In this document: piece by piece, positions 59,367-64,000 of the stretch
Numbering within the stretch: position 1 is the first letter of the stretch
Layout: each line of letters starts with the position of its first letter
Assembly: GCA_035493675.1 (NCBI GenBank)
Contig: DATJIA010000138.1
Span: 1 to 64,000, forward strand
DNA from: JAIOQA01 sp035493675
GTDB taxonomy: Bacteria > Myxococcota_A > Polyangia > Haliangiales > Haliangiaceae
Direction: 5' to 3'
Length of the DNA stretch: 64,000 bases
Program-made: the position numbers and the translations under genes
Notes under the pieces: generated by a model
Database searches by the model: none
What the model was told of the DNA's origin: nothing
Seen by the model: only the letters and a program-made list of their open reading frames with translations

Positions 59367-59395
59367 TTGACCCCGCGCGCCAGCGGTCCTATAAG
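59367..59395 (+). promoter_or_regulatory. Consensus sigma-70-type promoter of ahcY
   Basis: TTGACC, a 17-base spacer and TATAAG lie 25 bases upstream of the ahcY start. The expected transcription start is near 59402, leaving a short leader with GGAG. Confidence 0.75.
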
Positions 59396-59419
59396 CCCGC
59401 AGACGAAAAGGAGACGCGC

Positions 59420-60673
59420 GTGAACTACAAGGTCGCTGATCTCAAGCTCGCCGACGCCGGCCGCCTTCGCATCGACTGGGCCGAGACCCGGATGCCGGTC
59501 CTGATGGCCCTTCGCGAGAAGGGCAAGAAGGAGCAGCCGCTGAAGGGCATGCGCATCGCCGGCTCGCTGCACGTGACGAAGGAGACCGCCGTGCTCGTCC
59601 GCACGCTGGTCGCCGCCGGCGCCGAGGTCAGCTGGTCGGGCTGCAACCCGCTCTCGACCAACGACGAGGTCGCCGCCGCGCTCGCCGCCGACGGTATCTC
59701 GGTCTACGCGTGGCACGGGCTCTCCGTCGACGAATTCTACTGGTGCATCGAGCGCACGCTCGACTTCAAGCCGACCCTCACGCTCGACGACGGCGCGGAC
59801 CTGATCTTCACGGTCCACAACAAGCACCCCGAGCTGTCGTCGACGATCATCGGCGGCACCGAGGAGACCACCACCGGCGTGCACCGCCTCCGCGCGATGG
59901 CCGCCGACGGCAAGCTGAAGTACCCGGTCTTCGCGGTCAACGACAGCGAGACCAAGTGGGACTTCGACAACGTGTACGGCACCGGCCAGTCGTCGCTCGA
60001 CGGCGTGCTGCGCGCGACCTCGATCCTGATCGCCGGCAAGAACGTCGTCGTCGGTGGCTTCGGCCACTGCGGGCGCGGCGTCGCCGAGCGCGCGCGCGGC
60101 CTCGGGGCGAGCGTGATCGCGACGGAGATCAAGCCCACGCAGGCGCTGAAGGCCGTGCTCGAAGGTCACCGGGTCATGAAGATGGACGATGCCGCGAAGG
60201 TCGGTGACGTGTTCATCACGGCAACCGGCATCAAAGATGTGCTCGTCGGTCGTCACTTCGACTCGATGAAGGACGGCGCGGTTGTCTGCAACACCGGCCA
60301 CTACGACTGCGAGATCAACCTGAAGGATCTCGAGGCGCGCTCGAAGGGCCGCCGCACGGTGCGTCCGAACTGCGAGGAGTACACGATGAAGGACGGCCGC
60401 CGCATCTACGTGCTGGCGCAGGGCCGTCTCGTCAACCTCGCCGCCGCCGAGGGTCACCCGTCCGAAGTGATGGACATGTCCTTCGCGAACCAGTACCTCG
60501 CGCTCTGCCGCCTCGCCGCCGTCGGCAAGACGCTCGAGAAGAAGGTGTACGAGCTGCCGAAGGAGCTCGATCAGGAGATCGCCGGCATCAAGCTCGCCTC
60601 GATGGGCCTCTCGATCGACAAGCTCACCGCCGAGCAAGAGGCATACGCGTCGGACTACAGCGCGGGCACCTGA
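59420..60673 (+). CDS. ahcY: Adenosylhomocysteinase
   Basis: The 417-residue enzyme splits S-adenosylhomocysteine to adenosine and homocysteine, clearing the inhibitor of methyl transfer. Clear family features: AEVSWSGCNPLSTNDEVAAA, TLDDGADLIF, the NAD site VVVGGFGHCGRGVAERARGL, GHYDCEINLKDLE and C-terminal AEQEAYASDYSAGT. GTG start with GGAG six bases upstream; a classical promoter with 17-bp spacing precedes it, so unlike most genes in this window it has a full leader. The stop lies inside the convergent lipoprotein gene. Confidence 0.95.
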   Translation: MNYKVADLKLADAGRLRIDWAETRMPVLMALREKGKKEQPLKGMRIAGSLHVTKETAVLVRTLVAAGAEVSWSGCNPLSTNDEVAAALAADGISVYAWHGLSVDEFYWCIERTLDFKPTLTLDDGADLIFTVHNKHPELSSTIIGGTEETTTGVHRLRAMAADGKLKYPVFAVNDSETKWDFDNVYGTGQSSLDGVLRATSILIAGKNVVVGGFGHCGRGVAERARGLGASVIATEIKPTQALKAVLEGHRVMKMDDAAKVGDVFITATGIKDVLVGRHFDSMKDGAVVCNTGHYDCEINLKDLEARSKGRRTVRPNCEEYTMKDGRRIYVLAQGRLVNLAAAEGHPSEVMDMSFANQYLALCRLAAVGKTLEKKVYELPKELDQEIAGIKLASMGLSIDKLTAEQEAYASDYSAGT

Positions 60674-60923
60674 GACTTGGACTTTGGGCTTTGGGCTTTG
60701 GGCCCGGAGCGAAGAGCGAGTCGGCGTAGCGCACCGACTCCAACTGCATCTGATGCGTGAGATCGATCGTGAGCGCGCCGAGCTGATCGCGCGGCGGTAG
60801 CTCTGGTCGATCGACGCGCGCCGGCGGCGGTGCGCGCAGCGTCGCTTGCGTCGGTGACGGCGCGGTCGCGCGCGTGTCGCGTCCGCACGCGGCGACGAGC
60901 ATCGCGATCGCGAATGCACGCAT
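60624..60923 (-). CDS. Small lipoprotein, C-terminus made of repeat DNA
   Basis: Ninety-nine residues: a signal peptide (MRAFAIAMLVAAC, lipobox VAAC), a Pro/Arg-rich middle and a region LPPRDQLGALTIDLTHQMQL that reads like a real helix. The last 35 residues (GPKPKAQSP) are translated from a CTTTGGG-type repeat and the overlapping end of ahcY, so the true gene may be truncated or have acquired a new end. The ATG has TAGACT six bases upstream (minus strand). No family assigned. Confidence 0.5.
   Translation of the reverse strand: MRAFAIAMLVAACGRDTRATAPSPTQATLRAPPPARVDRPELPPRDQLGALTIDLTHQMQLESVRYADSLFAPGPKPKAQSPSLRCPRCSPTRMPLARR
60682..60702. repeat. CTTTGGG heptamer repeated three times
   Basis: Three perfect tandem copies of CTTTGGG begin nine bases after the ahcY stop; the preceding bases (GACTTGGA) are a degenerate fourth copy. 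It extends the class of unit-repeat intergenic elements seen at 7048, 28572 and 33598. Confidence 0.7.
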
Positions 60924-60929
60924 GCGATC

Positions 60930-60935
60930 AGTCTA
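60930..60935 (-). promoter_or_regulatory. -10 hexamer TAGACT, leaderless position
   Basis: On the minus strand TAGACT ends six bases before the ATG at 60923. Confidence 0.5.
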
Positions 60936-61048
60936 ACTGACGTGCGCTCGCGGTCCGAGTGGCCGGCAACTGAAGTGGCCACACGGACGCAACAGCGCGA
61001 GATGCGTTACGAACGCAGCGGCACGAGCTGTGCTCGCTCCGCGCGCGA

Positions 61049-63502
61049 ATGCGTAGAGCCGGGTTGTTGTTGTCGGTCGCGATCGTCGCCTGCGGCGGTC
61101 CGACCTCGAATGTCGGCGAGGATGCGTCGACGAAGTCGGTCGCCGTCGAGTCGACGAAGCACGATACGTCGCCTCCGCTGCGCGAGATGATCGCGGCGCC
61201 CGCGGTCGTGCACGATCACGAAGAGGACGAAGGCGATGACACGCACGTCTTCAGCGACGCGGTGCGCGGCCTCGCGCGCGACGTGCTCGCGCAGGATCAG
61301 ACGCTGTCGCTCGCGCCGTCGCCGGTCGTGAACTTCGAGGCGATGGGCAACGGCATGCCGGGCGGCACGTACTCGTTCCCGCCCGACACCGTCAGCGCCG
61401 CGGGCTCGACCCAGATCGTCGAGATCGTGAACAGCTCGATCGCGGTCTGGAACAAGAGCGGCACGCTCGTCTACGGCCCCAAGCCGACCAACACGATCTT
61501 CGCCGGCTTCGGCGCGCCGTGCGAGACGACCAACGACGGCGACGCGCGCGTGCGGTACGACGCGATGGCGAACCGCTGGGTCGTGACGTACTTCAGCTAC
61601 TTCTCGCAGCCGTACGGCGTGTGCGTCGCGGTCAGCTCGACCAACGACGCGACCGGCGCGTGGCATCGCTACTTCTTCCAGTTCAACGCGCAGACCGACT
61701 ACCCCGTGCTCGGCGTCGGCGCCGACGCGTACTACGTGACGATCAACGGCGTGCTCACCGCCGACAACCTCGACGTACCGGTGTGCGCGCTCGATCGCGC
61801 GAAGATGCTGACCGGCGCGCAGGCGACGCGGCAGTGCTTCTCGACCGCCGCGCGCGGCGGCGTGCCGACGCCCGCCGACTTCACCGGCGGCACCGCGCCG
61901 CCCGCGGGGACGCAGGAGCTCGTCGCCGTCGCCGATCACGCCGGTAACAACATCATCAGCACGTGGAAGCTGCACGTCGACTGGACCACGCCGGCCAACA
62001 GCACGCTCACCGGCCCGACCGCGCTCGCGGTCGCGGCGTCGACGGGTGCCGTGATGGTCACGCAGCCGGGCACGACCAACACGATCGCGCCGGGCGGCAA
62101 CGCGTTCCCGCTCGCGTATCGCAACTTCGGCGGCTACGAGTCGTACGTCTTCGCCGACATGGTGTCGTCGGGCGGCGTCTCGACCGTTCGCTGGTACGAG
62201 CTGCGCAACACCGGCGGCACGCTCGCGGTCTATCAGCAGGGCACGTTCGCGCCGGGCGACGGCTTGCATCGCTTCATGCCGAGCAGCTCGATCGACAAGT
62301 ACGGCAACATCGCGATCGGCTACTCGGTGTCGAACAGCACCGTGTACCCGGGCATCCGCTTCGCGGGTCACGCCTCGACCGATCCGCTCGGCACGATGGG
62401 TCAGGGCGAGGGCACGATCGTCGCCGGCACCAATTCGCAGATCAACGGCAACCGCTGGGGCGACTACTCGGCGATGAGCATCGATCCCGCCGACGACTGC
62501 ACGTTCTGGTACTCGCAGGAGTACATCGGCGACGCGTCGGGCTCGTGGCGCACGCGCGTCGCGTCGTTCCGCTTGCCGAATTGCGCGGGCGCGCCGCCGC
62601 CGCCGGCCGGCATCGTCAACGGTGACTTCGAGACCGGCGCGATCACGCCGTGGACCGTCACCGGCAACGCGTCGATCGTCACGCCCGGTCACGCCGGCAC
62701 CTACGCGCTCGTCACCGGCGTCGTCGGCGGCGCGACCAACGGCGACAGCGCGATCGCGCAGTCGTTCACGGCGCCGACCGCCGGCGGCGCGCTCTCCTTC
62801 TACTACAAGGTCGTCTGCCCCGACACCGTCACGTACGACTGGGCGACCGCGACGCTCAAGGACAACACCGCCGGCACCACGACCACGATGCTCGCGAAGA
62901 CCTGCACCAACACGAACGCGTGGGTGAAGGTCTCGGCCAACGTCGTCGGCGATCACAACTACACGCTCACGCTGACCAGCCACGACGACAACTACGCCGG
63001 CGACGGCACGTATGCGTACTGGGACGACGTCGCGATCGCGGCCGCGCCGCCGCCGCCGCCGCCCGGGATCACGAACGGCACGTTCGAGACCGGCGCGCTC
63101 ACGCCGTGGACCTCGGTCGGCTCGACGTCGATCAGCACGACCTCTCACGCGGGCACCTACGCGGCGCTCGGCGGCAAGGTCGGCGTCACGACCAAGGGCG
63201 ACAGCGCGATCGCGCAGTCGTTCACTGCGTCGTCGAGCGGCGGGACGCTCAGCTTCTACTACAAGGTGATGTGCCTCGACTCGCTCACGTACGACTGGGC
63301 GACCGCGACGCTCAAGGACACGACGACCGGCACGACCAGCACGATCCTCGCGAAGACGTGCAACAAGACCGGCACGTGGGTGAAGGTGTCGGCGACGCTG
63401 GTGGCGAGCCACGGCTACACGCTCACGCTCACCAACCACGACGACGGCTACTCGAACGCCGACGCGACGTACACGTTGTTCGACGACGTCGCGATCAACT
63501 GA
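61049..63502 (+). CDS. Large secreted lipoprotein with two C-terminal beta-sandwich modules
   Basis: The 817-residue product starts MRRAGLLLSVAIVAC (lipobox VAC). Residues about 90-500 form a large domain with turns like those of seven-bladed secreted propellers (RYDAMANRWVVTYFSYFSQP, ADHAGNNIISTWKLHVDWTT, HRFMPSSSIDKYGNIAIGYS). The C-terminus has two copies of a module of about 145 residues with a 152-residue period (522-665 and 674-817), each starting with the N-G-x-F-E-T-G motif and joined by proline linkers. They look like CBM/jelly-roll domains, so binding to a polymer is plausible (inference). No hydrolytic residues identified. Convergent with the AgmX-type gene. Confidence 0.75.
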   Translation: MRRAGLLLSVAIVACGGPTSNVGEDASTKSVAVESTKHDTSPPLREMIAAPAVVHDHEEDEGDDTHVFSDAVRGLARDVLAQDQTLSLAPSPVVNFEAMGNGMPGGTYSFPPDTVSAAGSTQIVEIVNSSIAVWNKSGTLVYGPKPTNTIFAGFGAPCETTNDGDARVRYDAMANRWVVTYFSYFSQPYGVCVAVSSTNDATGAWHRYFFQFNAQTDYPVLGVGADAYYVTINGVLTADNLDVPVCALDRAKMLTGAQATRQCFSTAARGGVPTPADFTGGTAPPAGTQELVAVADHAGNNIISTWKLHVDWTTPANSTLTGPTALAVAASTGAVMVTQPGTTNTIAPGGNAFPLAYRNFGGYESYVFADMVSSGGVSTVRWYELRNTGGTLAVYQQGTFAPGDGLHRFMPSSSIDKYGNIAIGYSVSNSTVYPGIRFAGHASTDPLGTMGQGEGTIVAGTNSQINGNRWGDYSAMSIDPADDCTFWYSQEYIGDASGSWRTRVASFRLPNCAGAPPPPAGIVNGDFETGAITPWTVTGNASIVTPGHAGTYALVTGVVGGATNGDSAIAQSFTAPTAGGALSFYYKVVCPDTVTYDWATATLKDNTAGTTTTMLAKTCTNTNAWVKVSANVVGDHNYTLTLTSHDDNYAGDGTYAYWDDVAIAAAPPPPPPGITNGTFETGALTPWTSVGSTSISTTSHAGTYAALGGKVGVTTKGDSAIAQSFTASSSGGTLSFYYKVMCLDSLTYDWATATLKDTTTGTTSTILAKTCNKTGTWVKVSATLVASHGYTLTLTNHDDGYSNADATYTLFDDVAIN
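62612..63499 (+). repeat. Tandem DNA duplication encoding two modules
   Basis: The modules begin at 62612 and 63068, a 456-bp period. Long identical blocks remain, for example the run beginning GGCGACAGCGCGATCGCGCA (about 29 bp) and a longer one covering TACGACTGGGCGACCGCGAC (more than 30 bp), so the duplication is fairly recent or is kept alike by conversion. Confidence 0.75.
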
Positions 63503-63508
63503 CCGCGG

Positions 63509-64000
63509 CTAGTCGGTCGCGAACACGATCGCGAGCTGGAAGCTGGCCTCGGTCGCTTCGTCGTCTTCCTTCGGGACGGCGAAGCGCCAGCTGCCCATCT
63601 GCTGCTGGATGCACGAGGCCATCTCGTCATCGAAGCCGACCGCGGTCGGCGAGACGACGCGTCCGCTCGTGTTGACCTCGAGCTTCAGCGCGACGTTGCC
63701 GTGCGCTTTCGGATCGCGCTTCAGCGTCTCCTTGTAGCAGCGCCTGAGGCCGGCCATGTACACGCTCGCGATCTTCGCTTTGACCATGTCGAGCGTGAGC
63801 GAAGTCGCTTCGAACGCACGGCCCTCGCCGATCGTCGCGTGCGAAGGCGCGCCGGCGTCGACCACGGGCGACGGCTCGTCGATCTTCGGCGCGCGGCCCA
63901 TCGACGGGATGTTGCTGCCGTCGCCGCGCACGCCGCGCGCTGCGGGCTTCGCGTCGATCGCGATCGGCGCGGGCGCCGGCGCCGGCGGCGCAGTCTCTTG
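63509..64000 (-). CDS. AgmX/PglI C-terminal domain protein, 5' end outside the window
   Basis: The minus-strand frame is open to the window edge (164 codons seen). Its C-terminal 90 residues match the myxobacterial AgmX/PglI domain: MVKAKIASVYMAGLRRCYKE, HGNVALKLEVNTSGRVVSPT, FDDEMASCIQQQMGSWRFAV. Such domains act at the ends of gliding-motility and envelope proteins, next to TonB-like C-terminal folds. Upstream there is an Ala/Pro-rich tract (PPAPAPAPIAIDAKPAARG). The N-terminal architecture is outside the window, so the motility link is only by family. The Cys pair in RRCYKE and SCIQQQ is typical. Confidence 0.8.
   Translation of the reverse strand, partial: QETAPPAPAPAPIAIDAKPAARGVRGDGSNIPSMGRAPKIDEPSPVVDAGAPSHATIGEGRAFEATSLTLDMVKAKIASVYMAGLRRCYKETLKRDPKAHGNVALKLEVNTSGRVVSPTAVGFDDEMASCIQQQMGSWRFAVPKEDDEATEASFQLAIVFATD

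Overview
This is a GC-rich (about 70 %) chromosomal window with very dense coding and no rRNA, tRNA, CRISPR array, transposase or phage gene that I can see. The gene content points to a myxobacterium (Myxococcota, formerly Deltaproteobacteria): many small Cys-rich or FG-GAP lipoproteins, a Ser/Thr kinase with a PEGA domain, two DUF4157 (eCIS-associated) proteins, hybrid histidine kinases, a protein ending in an AgmX/PglI-type C-terminal domain and multihaem cytochromes. The species cannot be told from the sequence alone.

Layout. 1-4.8 kb: truncated CHASE sensor and a Roadblock-like partner (minus strand), then a DPP4-type peptidase lipoprotein, a TruC-like pseudouridine synthase and an SRPBCC protein. 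4.8-10.7 kb: secreted proteins, a dihaem cytochrome with an OsmC protein, and an enoyl-CoA hydratase. 10.7-14.3 kb: a remnant ORF and a 1128-residue DUF4157 protein. 14.4-21.8 kb: cNMP-binding membrane protein, GH92 glycosidase, arylamine N-acetyltransferase, two tandem Cys-rich lipoproteins, an MBL-fold hydrolase, a four-repeat unknown and a SUI1/YciH factor. 21.8-28.6 kb: FG-GAP lipoprotein, MBL hydrolase, cytochrome c-rhodanese fusion, YceI flanked by two paralogous membrane proteins, and YihY/BrkB. 28.7-33.6 kb: an envelope cluster (M48 peptidase, POTRA-only protein, TonB-type receptor). 33.7-37.5 kb: a three-gene two-component operon. 37.6-42.2 kb: a URC-type uracil catabolism cluster (URC1-like GTP cyclohydrolase II, DUF1688/URC4, uracil phosphoribosyltransferase) with a DUF4157-muramidase-like gene inside it on the other strand. 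42-49.1 kb: glycosyltransferase, lipoproteins, XRE-cupin regulator, dienelactone hydrolase, argH-lysA. 49.2-64 kb: NarL-type regulator with a convergent sensor, a zinc-ribbon membrane protein, a molybdopterin oxidoreductase linked to a Ser/Thr kinase and a PEGA protein, ahcY with a consensus promoter, a large lipoprotein with duplicated C-terminal modules, and a truncated AgmX/PglI-type protein.

Genome-level patterns stand out more than any single gene. At least twelve genes have a TAnnnT hexamer exactly six bases upstream of the start codon, the signature of leaderless transcription, and several of these hexamers overlap the stop codon of the gene before. Three convergent gene pairs end on one shared CTAG in which both TAG stops overlap. 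Several intergenic gaps carry long, nearly perfect hairpins built from short repeat units that differ from site to site. A 104-bp element occurs twice, each time just upstream of or inside the 5' end of a gene. Asp codons are GAT before a C-starting codon and GAC otherwise. These need genome-wide counting, but all are visible directly in the sequence.
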